From the NCBI GenBank assembly GCA_013003555.1, contig JABDIV010000103.1:1-38986 (forward strand): a stretch of 38,986 bases of DNA. The letters run 5' to 3'. The notes under the pieces are model-generated. The model saw only the letters and a program-made list of their open reading frames with translations, did no database searches and was not told the DNA's origin. The position numbers and the translations under genes were made by a program. The number at the start of each line of letters is the position of its first letter. The stretch's first letter is position 1. The DNA is from Flavobacteriaceae bacterium. GTDB lineage: Bacteria; Bacteroidota; Bacteroidia; Flavobacteriales; Flavobacteriaceae. Shown here one piece after another: positions 25,477-32,554 of this stretch.

Positions 25477-26091
25477 TTAAAATAACCCATGTATTTCAGC
25501 ATCGATCCGGTTTATAACATCGCCCAGATCTTCCGGGTTTTCAACAAAGTCTACGTCATCGACATCAATGATGAGTAATTTGCCTTTATCGTAACCGTGA
25601 ATCCAGGCCTCATATCGTTCATTCAACCGGCTGAGATATTCAATGCTTATGGAGTTCTCATAATCCCGGCCCCGTTTATGAATTTGCTTCACGAGGTTAG
25701 GGATTGTACTTCTTAAATAGATCAGTATGTCAGGTCCTTGAACCAATGATTCCATGAGGTCAAAAAGCGTGGAATAGTTTTCGAAATCACGATTGGTCAT
25801 CAATCCCATGGCATGAAGGTTGGGAGCGAAAATATGGGCATCTTCATATATGGTTCTGTCCTGAATGATTTTTTTACCACTTTTACGAATTTGTAAAACT
25901 TGCCGAAACCTGCTATTCAAAAAATAAACCTGGAGGTTAAAGCTCCAACGTTCCATTTGATTATAAAAATCATCGAGATAAGGATTATCGACAACATCTT
26001 CAAGATGGGCTTCCCATCTATAATGTTTGGCTAGTAATTTTGTGAGAGTCGTTTTCCCTGCACCGATGTTTCCGGCAATAGCAACATGCAT
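25477..26091 (-). CDS. Deoxynucleoside kinase
   Basis: The 204-residue protein is of the dNK/deoxyguanosine-deoxyadenosine kinase type and phosphorylates deoxynucleosides in salvage. The P-loop is GNIGAGKTTLTKLL (7-20). The EDVVDNPYLDDFY segment, IQDRTIYEDAHIFA (the DR-type motif with the base and sugar contacts) and LIYLRSTIPNLVKQI then RGRDYENSI (lid) follow. The length is normal. The base it prefers is not clear from the sequence. Its ATG is 4 nt after the upstream unknown secreted protein, and it is the last gene of the run that starts with the histidine kinase. Together with the nucleoside transporter and thyA elsewhere in the window it gives a nucleoside-salvage theme. Confidence 0.93.
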   Translation of the reverse strand: MHVAIAGNIGAGKTTLTKLLAKHYRWEAHLEDVVDNPYLDDFYNQMERWSFNLQVYFLNSRFRQVLQIRKSGKKIIQDRTIYEDAHIFAPNLHAMGLMTNRDFENYSTLFDLMESLVQGPDILIYLRSTIPNLVKQIHKRGRDYENSISIEYLSRLNERYEAWIHGYDKGKLLIIDVDDVDFVENPEDLGDVINRIDAEIHGLF

Positions 26092-26095
26092 AATT

Positions 26096-26878
26096 CTAAT
26101 TGAGTTTTAAATGAAAACGATGAAGAATTTCACCGTCATAAATATACAAGGTTTCATCGGTTACGAAAAACTGATTTATTAACAATTCAGGCAATTTTAA
26201 CGGCTGCAATTCGATAGAATTAGCACGCTTAAAATACAAATGGTTGTTTTTTCTTAAAATTAGATTATCATTGAACTCATTGACGGCCATGAAACCACTG
26301 ACCGGAATTTTAGAAACGACATTTCCCAGGTAATTATAAGTTATTAGGGCTTTGTTGGTCAAAACAAAGCAAAAGTTAAAATTACTTGCTATGCTTATCA
26401 CCTCTCCGCTAATCGGCAATGATTTTATTCTTGTCTTCCGATTCAGATAGTCAAACAATTCCATCTGTTGGGTATTTTGATTATAAATCCAGATGGCATT
26501 GTCAAAACCTGCCGAAATTTTCGTTACCAGTCGAAAAGGAGTTAAATCATTAAAATTCACCCTGGTTATTTCAGCCAAACGGTTATCCAGAATCACAACG
26601 GTATTGAAGTTTTCATAAAAAACGGGAAATTTCAATGGATTGAAAACGTTCGCTGAGGTAATATTGCCAAGCTGAATACTGCTAAAATAAATGTTCTGAG
26701 TTCCTTGTGTTTTGATGAAGGTATCGCCATCAATGCTGTATATAGTACCGAAACTATCGATATTGACAAGCATATCGGCATTCAAGATCGTTTTGTCAAT
26801 AAATTTGACAATGGGAGAAACCTGACCGCAGGCATGGAAGCTCCAAACACAAAGTAGAAAGACTTGAACGTATTTCAT
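26096..26878 (-). CDS. Secreted protein of unknown function, possibly beta-propeller-like
   Basis: The ATG at 26878 gives 260 residues with a signal peptide (MKYVQVFLLCVWSFHACGQ). The ACGQ end could also be read as a lipobox, but the fit is poor. The mature part has repeated strands of similar size, such as LVNIDSFGTIYSIDGDTFI, VVILDNRLAEITRVNF, AIWIYNQNTQQMELFDY, FVLTNKALITYNYLGNV and NLILRKNNHLYFKRAN. This looks like the blades of a small beta-propeller, although the number of blades is unclear. I do not recognise the family beyond that. It lies between the response regulator (33 nt) and the deoxynucleoside kinase (4 nt), so it is probably cotranscribed with both. Confidence 0.7.
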   Translation of the reverse strand: MKYVQVFLLCVWSFHACGQVSPIVKFIDKTILNADMLVNIDSFGTIYSIDGDTFIKTQGTQNIYFSSIQLGNITSANVFNPLKFPVFYENFNTVVILDNRLAEITRVNFNDLTPFRLVTKISAGFDNAIWIYNQNTQQMELFDYLNRKTRIKSLPISGEVISIASNFNFCFVLTNKALITYNYLGNVVSKIPVSGFMAVNEFNDNLILRKNNHLYFKRANSIELQPLKLPELLINQFFVTDETLYIYDGEILHRFHLKLN

Positions 26879-26911
26879 CACTGATGAAAAGTACAAAAAT
26901 CAAGCCAATAA

Positions 26912-27592
26912 TCAGCAGATTAATTTATAACCGAATCCGCGCACATTCACGATCTTTACATTTTCGTCGGCCTTTAATTTCTTTCTCAATTTTGTTATAA
27001 AAACATCCATGCTACGTGCCGAAAAGAAATCGTCATTTCCCCATAGTTTCTTTAATATTAGTGATCGGTCTAATACATCGTTTTTGTTCTTGATTAAGTG
27101 AAATAACAAATGTGCTTCGCGATGGGTTAGTTGATCCTTTGGCAGCTCTTTAAACTGCAGCCACTGCTTTTGAAAATTAAACCTGAATTCACCAAATACG
27201 AGTTCCTCCGAGTGGCGTTGAGTACGTGTTCGATCCAATAAATTGTTGATTCGAGCGATGAGTTCTTCAATGCTAAACGGTTTTTTCAGGTAATCGTTTC
27301 CACCAATCGAAAAGCCTTCCACCACATCTTGAGTCTGCGATTTAGCAGTCAGGAAAATTATTGGAATATGGTCGTCTTCCATTCGGATTTCTTTCGCCAG
27401 GGTGAAGCCGTCTTTTTTGGGCATCATGACATCCAGGATCAATAATTTTGGAGATTCGGCCTTGTACCTGTTGTAAGCAACCTCACCATTTTCGGCATGG
27501 ATAACATCAAATCCACGTGTTTCCAGACTCTCCTTAATGATTTGCCCTAAAGCAGGCTCGTCTTCTGCCAATAATATTGTAGTTCGCTTCAT
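26912..27592 (-). CDS. OmpR-family response regulator
   Basis: The 226-residue protein has a receiver domain (1-120) with the acidic pair EDE (10-12), phosphoacceptor Asp54 in LILDVMMPKKDG, and the conserved Thr and Lys in FLTAKS and YLKKPFS. The C-terminal winged-helix DNA-binding domain (about 130-226) has LTHREAHLLFHLIKNK and FFSARSMDVFITKLRKKLK, typical of OmpR/PhoB and close to the Bacteroidota RprY type. Its start directly follows the stop of the histidine kinase with no gap, so the two are translationally coupled. The phased TTAAC repeats upstream of the kinase gene are candidate binding sites. Confidence 0.95.
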   Translation of the reverse strand: MKRTTILLAEDEPALGQIIKESLETRGFDVIHAENGEVAYNRYKAESPKLLILDVMMPKKDGFTLAKEIRMEDDHIPIIFLTAKSQTQDVVEGFSIGGNDYLKKPFSIEELIARINNLLDRTRTQRHSEELVFGEFRFNFQKQWLQFKELPKDQLTHREAHLLFHLIKNKNDVLDRSLILKKLWGNDDFFSARSMDVFITKLRKKLKADENVKIVNVRGFGYKLIC

Positions 27593-29095
27593 CTAAGGTA
27601 TTCGTATTATAAAAGTAGTACCGGTATTGTCAATATTTAATGCAACACTGCCACCATGTTTTTCAACGATGGTTTTGGTATAATACAGTCCGATTCCAAA
27701 TCCTTTCACGTCGTGGGTGTTACCCTTGGAAACGCGATAAAACTTATCGAAGATCTTATTCTTTTCCTTTGGTGAAAGTTTTTTACCGTTGTCGTGAATT
27801 CGGATCTCGATGCCATTGTTGTCTCCCTGGCTCGCAAATATTGTAATGCTATTGCCACCGTATTTAACAGCATTGTCAATTAAGTTGCTTATCGCACTTT
27901 CGAAATGAAAACAATCCACCTCAACCTCCAGTTCGTCGGGTTTATGGTTAAATTGAATAACTTTATTTCCGGCTGCTATTCGGTATCTTGAAATCAACTC
28001 ATTCATCAACTTAATCAGGTCAACTCGTTCTTTCGACAGGGCTATGGAATTACGATCAAGAGTGGCCGTTTCAAGCAATTTTTCAACCATGACATTTAAT
28101 TTATTCAGCTGTTCGGCCGACATTTTTAAATACGACTTGGTCTTTTCTTTATCATTGAGGGTGTCAAAATTCTGAATGCTCTCAAGGGCAACGCCAATCG
28201 TTGCGATAGGAGTCTTGAATTCATGAGTAATATTACTGATAAGATCGTTCTTCACCTCTGCCAGATGCTTTTGTGATTTGATGATTCTTAACAGGTAAAA
28301 CAAACTACTGATTACCGCAAGAACAAGTAAGCTTGATATTAGGATTCCCAGGAGAATGCGCTTTAAGATGATAAGAACAACGTTAGAAAAATCCATTTGA
28401 AGACTGCTGTTGGCCGGTAAGAACGTTGAGCTCGATGCAGTTTGCAGGGCGTTTTTAGAATTTATTTCTCTTGTTGAAGAAATTAGCGAATCAGGAGACT
28501 TGTACATAAGCCTGAAATCAACATCGATATTCTTCCTGACAAGTTCACTGCTCACTATACTGTCGATGGCTTTCAGGTTGAGGGTGTCTGAACTTATTGA
28601 TATAATAACCTTCGAGGTCAGCATTTCGAAATCCTCACGGGTCAGAGAATCATTAGGAAAATGCGTATGATCTTCGATTTGAAGTTGCCGAATGGGCTTG
28701 TTTTTAATCGGATTATGTGTTTCCTTGAGTAAAGAATCAGCTTTTAAACCCCGAAAAACCCGAACGCCTTCGTAAGATTTAAGGGTGATTGAATCCAGAC
28801 CCGAAAAATTAAGGCCTTCTTTGTCGATTTTCTTTACAATACTGTCGAATTCCCCGTTTTCATCAAAGAAATCATTAGAGAGGCCTTCCTCGAACGAAAA
28901 TCCAATCGTCGATTCTTTCGCCAACAATTCATAATAGCTTGCTACAGAATTATCAAGGACCGCTTGAACATCATTAACCAGTTGCTGTTTGTTGGTTTGA
29001 TAGTTCCGGTAATTCCAATAGACCTGAATCGCAATGGTAATACTAATAACCATAACGATTAAATACAAGGTCCATTTGAATTTCGAACTGTTCAC
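27593..29095 (-). CDS. Sensor histidine kinase (RprX-like)
   Basis: The 500-residue protein has one membrane segment near 9-26, a periplasmic sensor region of about 215 residues (30-240), and a second membrane segment (about 241-268). The kinase core follows. The H-box is LISNITHEFKTPIATIG with His291. The N-box is SAISNLIDNAVKYGG, the G1 box is IRIHDNGKKLSPKEK, the F-box is DKFYRVSKGNTHD, and the G2 box is GFGIGLYYTKTIVEKHGG. The sensor region shows no PAS or other domain that I can name, so the signal is unknown. It is divergent from the small secreted protein and GLPGLI genes, which suggests that the system senses the state of the envelope and controls those genes. Confidence 0.94.
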   Translation of the reverse strand: MNSSKFKWTLYLIVMVISITIAIQVYWNYRNYQTNKQQLVNDVQAVLDNSVASYYELLAKESTIGFSFEEGLSNDFFDENGEFDSIVKKIDKEGLNFSGLDSITLKSYEGVRVFRGLKADSLLKETHNPIKNKPIRQLQIEDHTHFPNDSLTREDFEMLTSKVIISISSDTLNLKAIDSIVSSELVRKNIDVDFRLMYKSPDSLISSTREINSKNALQTASSSTFLPANSSLQMDFSNVVLIILKRILLGILISSLLVLAVISSLFYLLRIIKSQKHLAEVKNDLISNITHEFKTPIATIGVALESIQNFDTLNDKEKTKSYLKMSAEQLNKLNVMVEKLLETATLDRNSIALSKERVDLIKLMNELISRYRIAAGNKVIQFNHKPDELEVEVDCFHFESAISNLIDNAVKYGGNSITIFASQGDNNGIEIRIHDNGKKLSPKEKNKIFDKFYRVSKGNTHDVKGFGIGLYYTKTIVEKHGGSVALNIDNTGTTFIIRIP

Positions 29096-29111
29096 GTTTC
29101 AAAAGTAAGTG

Positions 29112-29165
29112 TTAAAACACATTTAAGCCAATCGCTTAACACTAGTTAACACTAATTAACCGACT
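29112..29165. promoter_or_regulatory. Phased TTAAC direct repeats, candidate response-regulator operator
   Basis: TTAAC occurs at 29136-29140, 29146-29150 and 29156-29160, exactly 10 bp apart. Variants TTAAA (29112-29116) and TTAAG (29123-29127) precede them. OmpR-type regulators usually bind direct repeats one helical turn apart. The repeats stop about 18-22 nt before a near-consensus -7 box (CATCTTTG, 29183-29190) for the gene at 29219 and begin 17 nt from the kinase start. Confidence 0.6.
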
Positions 29166-29218
29166 CTTAAAACTGAAGATCGCATCTTTGAACTGAAAAA
29201 CAAAAATATCATTTCCAT

Positions 29219-29575
29219 ATGAAAAATTTAATCTTAATTCTGGCCCTGATAATCGCTCAAATAGCAATGGGACAAATCAATGAACATACCTCGAAACCAG
29301 ATGTAGAAGTTATTTCTCTGAGTATTGAAGTTGATTCTTTTGATGACCTGGCTGAATTTGATCTGAAAGAACTACTTTCCCTTTATGAATTGTCGGAGAA
29401 TGATCACCCCATTGAATTAAAAATCATTTGTAATTTTGAACATGAAACCGACGGTGTAACTCTTTCGAATACCGAATTCAGCGTGAAAGGGTATTCGGGC
29501 AAATTAAAATCTTTTATTGATCAAACAGCCAAAGTAAAAACGGCATTTAATAAATTGTATAATACAAAACGCTAA
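29219..29575 (+). CDS. Small secreted protein of unknown function
   Basis: The 118-residue protein starts MKNLILILALIIAQIAMGQ, a clear signal peptide. The mature part is acidic in its middle (SFDDLAEFDLKELLSLYE) and basic near the C-terminus, with a single cysteine in IICNFEH. I do not recognise the family. It is the first gene after the divergent regulatory region and ends 2 nt before the first GLPGLI gene, so the two are cotranscribed. It may be an accessory or inhibitor of the GLPGLI proteins, but nothing in the sequence proves this. Confidence 0.75.
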   Translation: MKNLILILALIIAQIAMGQINEHTSKPDVEVISLSIEVDSFDDLAEFDLKELLSLYELSENDHPIELKIICNFEHETDGVTLSNTEFSVKGYSGKLKSFIDQTAKVKTAFNKLYNTKR

Positions 29576-29577
29576 TT

Positions 29578-30423
29578 ATGAAATCGATTAAAACCCTTTG
29601 TTTAATGATTGCCCTGTTGATGTCAGGGATAGGTATAGCCCAGGAATTCCAGGGTGAGGCGATGTATAAATCCCATCGTCAAATGAACATTCAATTCGAT
29701 AGTACTCAAGTTAATTCCGATATGCATAAACGCATGATGGATATGATGAAGAAGCAGTTTGAGAAAACGTTCAAACTCACCTTTAATAAGGAGGAGTCAT
29801 TGTATAAAGAGGAAGAACAATTAGAGTCCCCCCAGCCTGCAGGTATGCAGATGGTAATGGTTGATACAGGTGGCAGTGACATTTTGTATAAGAATACCAA
29901 GGATGACAATTTTACGAGTCAGAATGAAGTATTTGGTAAGATATTCTTAATTGAAGATCAATTGGAAAAAAGAGATTGGACACTTTCCAATGAGACTAAA
30001 AATATTGGTGATTATACCTGTTATAAAGCAACCTATACCAGGGAGCAACCAGTGGTTCGAAGCTTTATCAGTGTAAATGGTGATAATGATCCCGAAGAAG
30101 ATGAAAACGCTGAACCAGAAATGGAAGAGATCACTGTAACGGCATGGTATGCACCAGACATTCCTGTTAATAACGGTCCGGGACGATATCAAGGCTTGCC
30201 AGGTCTTATCCTTGAAGTCAATGATGGCCCGGTGTCCCTGCTTTGTAGCCGGATTATTTTAAATACCAAAGACCAAATCAAGATTGAAAAGCCCTCTAAA
30301 GGTAAGCGAGTCAATCAAAAGGAATATGATGAGATCGTAGATAAGAAGATGCGAGAAATGAACAATCGTTATGACTCCGATCGAAGAAATGGCCATAATG
30401 TAGAGATTAGAATTGGCGGCTAA
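29578..30423 (+). CDS. GLPGLI-family secreted protein (paralogue 1)
   Basis: The 281-residue protein has a signal peptide (about 1-21, ending GIAQ). The family pattern is the GLPGLI hexapeptide (206-211) in YQGLPGLILEV, with VTAWYAPDIPVNNGPG before it. Two cysteines, Cys148 in GDYTCYKAT and Cys223 in LLCSRI, recur in all four paralogues and may form a disulfide. A methionine-rich helix (HKRMMDMMKKQFEKTF, about 50-65) stands out. GLPGLI proteins are restricted mainly to Bacteroidota, and their function is unknown. It is most distant in sequence from the other three paralogues here. Confidence 0.92.
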   Translation: MKSIKTLCLMIALLMSGIGIAQEFQGEAMYKSHRQMNIQFDSTQVNSDMHKRMMDMMKKQFEKTFKLTFNKEESLYKEEEQLESPQPAGMQMVMVDTGGSDILYKNTKDDNFTSQNEVFGKIFLIEDQLEKRDWTLSNETKNIGDYTCYKATYTREQPVVRSFISVNGDNDPEEDENAEPEMEEITVTAWYAPDIPVNNGPGRYQGLPGLILEVNDGPVSLLCSRIILNTKDQIKIEKPSKGKRVNQKEYDEIVDKKMREMNNRYDSDRRNGHNVEIRIGG

Positions 30424-30503
30424 TAATGTTAAACACTTAAATTCTAAGTTCATTCTAGTGGATAATGACAATAAATAAGTGGTATGCCAACTATAAATAG
30501 GTT

Positions 30504-30562
30504 TTAACGTGTTAATATTATGATAAAGAATGCTGTTATTGTTTAATAAAATTACATATTTG
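30504..30562 (+). promoter_or_regulatory. Promoter/leader elements of GLPGLI paralogue 2
   Basis: TTAAC (30504-30508) and GTTAA (30511-30515) form an inverted repeat, followed by TTATGA (30518-30523). About 40 nt further is CATATTTG (30555-30562), a near-consensus -7 box, directly continued by TTAAACA. The same order and spacing appear upstream of paralogue 3. Confidence 0.45.
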
Positions 30563-30593
30563 TTAAACATAATAGTCCAAAAACCTCTTTATA

Positions 30594-31448
30594 ATGAAAT
30601 CAATTCTCTTAAAACTTAGTTTTTTAACCTTCGCTTTCTTATTGACCAGCAGTTTTTCTGTGAAGGATAATGTTGATGAATTTCAAGGAAAAGCATACTA
30701 TTTCTCAAAATCGCGTATGAATCTCGGTAATTGGGGAGCACGATTAAGTGAGGCTCAAAAGAAGCAGATTGAGGCAAGAATGAAAAACAGGTTAGAAAAA
30801 ACATATGTTCTCTTGTTCAATAAAGAGGAGTCTGTTTTTGAAGAAGAAAGTAAGCTCGATGCTATTTCAGGCGCAACAGATTCTTGGGGTAAGAATTTTT
30901 CACCGGGGGAACAATACAAAAATGTAAAAACAAATACTCAAATTCAGAATCAAGAGTTCTACGGCAAACGTTTTTTGGTAAAAGATGAATTACAGCCAAT
31001 AGAATGGATGATGGGAACCGAAACCAAGCAAATAGGGAATTATATATGTTTCAAGGCCACCGCTTCAATACCGACTTCCGACCTGACCTGGTATTCCTTC
31101 TCATGGGATAGGTTGAGAAATAATAACCAACAGAATGGCGATCCGGCACAAGGGGAAGAAAAAGAAACAGAGCCTGATGTCGCAATGACCGAGGTTGAGG
31201 CCTGGTATACGTTGCAACTTCCCGTGCGTCATGGCCCGCTTGAATATTGGGGTCTTCCCGGATTAATTCTGGAAGTCAGTGCTGGTGATACGACCATATT
31301 GTGCTCGAAAATTGTAATGAACCCGGATGACAAGACCGAAATTGAAGCGCCCGAGAAAGGTAAAGTTGTTTCAAAAAAGGAGTATCAGAACATCATAGCA
31401 GAAAAAATGCGGGAATTTCGTGATAACCGTGGAGGTCGACGCCGATAA
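30594..31448 (+). CDS. GLPGLI-family secreted protein (paralogue 2)
   Basis: The 284-residue protein has a signal peptide (MKSILLKLSFLTFAFLLTSS). The GLPGLI motif is at 220-225, in LEYWGLPGLILEVSAG. The paired cysteines are Cys152 (NYICFKAT) and Cys237 (ILCSKI). Other shared blocks are YYFSKSRMNLGNWG, QEFYGKRFLVKDEL, MGTETKQIG and the basic C-terminus GGRRR. A variable Asn/Glu-rich insert (about 175-200) separates the two conserved halves. It has its own 170-nt leader, so it may be transcribed separately as well as from upstream. Function of the family is unknown. Confidence 0.92.
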   Translation: MKSILLKLSFLTFAFLLTSSFSVKDNVDEFQGKAYYFSKSRMNLGNWGARLSEAQKKQIEARMKNRLEKTYVLLFNKEESVFEEESKLDAISGATDSWGKNFSPGEQYKNVKTNTQIQNQEFYGKRFLVKDELQPIEWMMGTETKQIGNYICFKATASIPTSDLTWYSFSWDRLRNNNQQNGDPAQGEEKETEPDVAMTEVEAWYTLQLPVRHGPLEYWGLPGLILEVSAGDTTILCSKIVMNPDDKTEIEAPEKGKVVSKKEYQNIIAEKMREFRDNRGGRRR

Positions 31449-31526
31449 AAGCTTTAACAATATTTTAACGATAGCCGGTTGAACCTAAAGTTGATTTTAG
31501 AGTCTTAGTGTTGAAAATAAGTTGCT

Positions 31527-31586
31527 TTAACAATGTTAATTTTATGACAAATAAAAGCGTACAGGCTGAATAGTTGTATAAGTTTG
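31527..31586 (+). promoter_or_regulatory. Promoter/leader elements of GLPGLI paralogue 3
   Basis: TTAAC (31527-31531) and GTTAA (31535-31539) form an inverted repeat, followed by TTATGA (31542-31547). The -7 box TAAGTTTG (31579-31586) is a full match to TANNTTTG. No -33 TTTG is present at the right distance, which fits activation by a bound regulator. Confidence 0.55.
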
Positions 31587-31618
31587 TTAAACAACTTAAA
31601 AGAAAATCATCATAAATC

Positions 31619-32515
31619 ATGAAAGCACTTATTTCGAGAGTCAGTTTCTTAGCGTTCACGTTCTTATTTTCATTCGCACTTAATGCTCAAGACTTTCAAG
31701 GTCAGGCGCATTACTTCTCAAAAACTACGGTTGATATGGATGGATGGGGAGGACGACAAATGAGTCCTGAGATGAAAGCACAAATCGCCGAACGCATGAA
31801 AAGCATGTTCGAAAAAACATTTGTCTTAACCTTCAATCGTCAAGAGAGTATGTATGTTGAAGATGAAGTTCTTGACGCTCCCGGACGGGGTGGTGCATGG
31901 CGAGGCATGATGAGTAGTTTCACCGGTGGACCCCAATATAAGAACGTTAAGGAATCAATGATCATTCAAGAGCAGGAATTTTTCGGCAAGCAGTTCCTTG
32001 TAAAAGACGAACTTCCTAAACTGGAATGGAAAATGGGATCAGAAACGAAGCAAATCGGTCAATATACCTGCTTTAAAGCAACGGCTATGAAAGCTGTTGA
32101 TGAATTGGATTGGACGAATATGAGACGCCGAAATCAAGACAATGACGAAGAGAAAAAAGAAGTAAAAAAAGATTCGCTAGATGCGGCCAGCTCAGATGAT
32201 GATCCATTAAACGAAGTTGAAGTCCCAAAACAAGTTGAGGTAGTGGCATGGTACACGCCTCAGATTCCCGTAAATCAAGGTCCTGCCGAGTATTGGGGAT
32301 TACCTGGATTGATCCTGGAGGTCAGTTCGGGAAGAACGACTATTCTTTGTTCAAAAATAATATTGAACCCGGAAGAAAAGAAAGAAATCAAAAAACCGAA
32401 TAAGGGAAAAATAGTTACCCGAAATGAATATAACGAAACCGTCAAGCAAAAAATGAAGGAGATGCGAGAAATGTACGGGGGACGTCGGGGCGGTGACCGT
32501 CGTGGTGGTAACTAA
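31619..32515 (+). CDS. GLPGLI-family secreted protein (paralogue 3)
   Basis: The 298-residue protein has a signal peptide ending LNAQ (residue 24). The GLPGLI motif is at 227-232 in AEYWGLPGLILEVSSG. The paired cysteines are Cys151 (YTCFKAT) and Cys244 (ILCSKI). Shared blocks include HYFSKTTVDMDGWGGRQMS, QEFFGKQFLVKDELP and MGSETKQIGQ. An acidic-basic insert (about 172-200) is longer than in the others, and the C-terminus is rich in Gly and Arg (GGRRGGDRRGGN). It is close to paralogue 2 in sequence. The barrel gene starts 39 nt later, so the two are probably cotranscribed, which suggests that this protein works with the barrel. Confidence 0.93.
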   Translation: MKALISRVSFLAFTFLFSFALNAQDFQGQAHYFSKTTVDMDGWGGRQMSPEMKAQIAERMKSMFEKTFVLTFNRQESMYVEDEVLDAPGRGGAWRGMMSSFTGGPQYKNVKESMIIQEQEFFGKQFLVKDELPKLEWKMGSETKQIGQYTCFKATAMKAVDELDWTNMRRRNQDNDEEKKEVKKDSLDAASSDDDPLNEVEVPKQVEVVAWYTPQIPVNQGPAEYWGLPGLILEVSSGRTTILCSKIILNPEEKKEIKKPNKGKIVTRNEYNETVKQKMKEMREMYGGRRGGDRRGGN

Positions 32516-32554
32516 ACCATGATTCGATTTAAATCACCTAGCAACCAAAAAATA

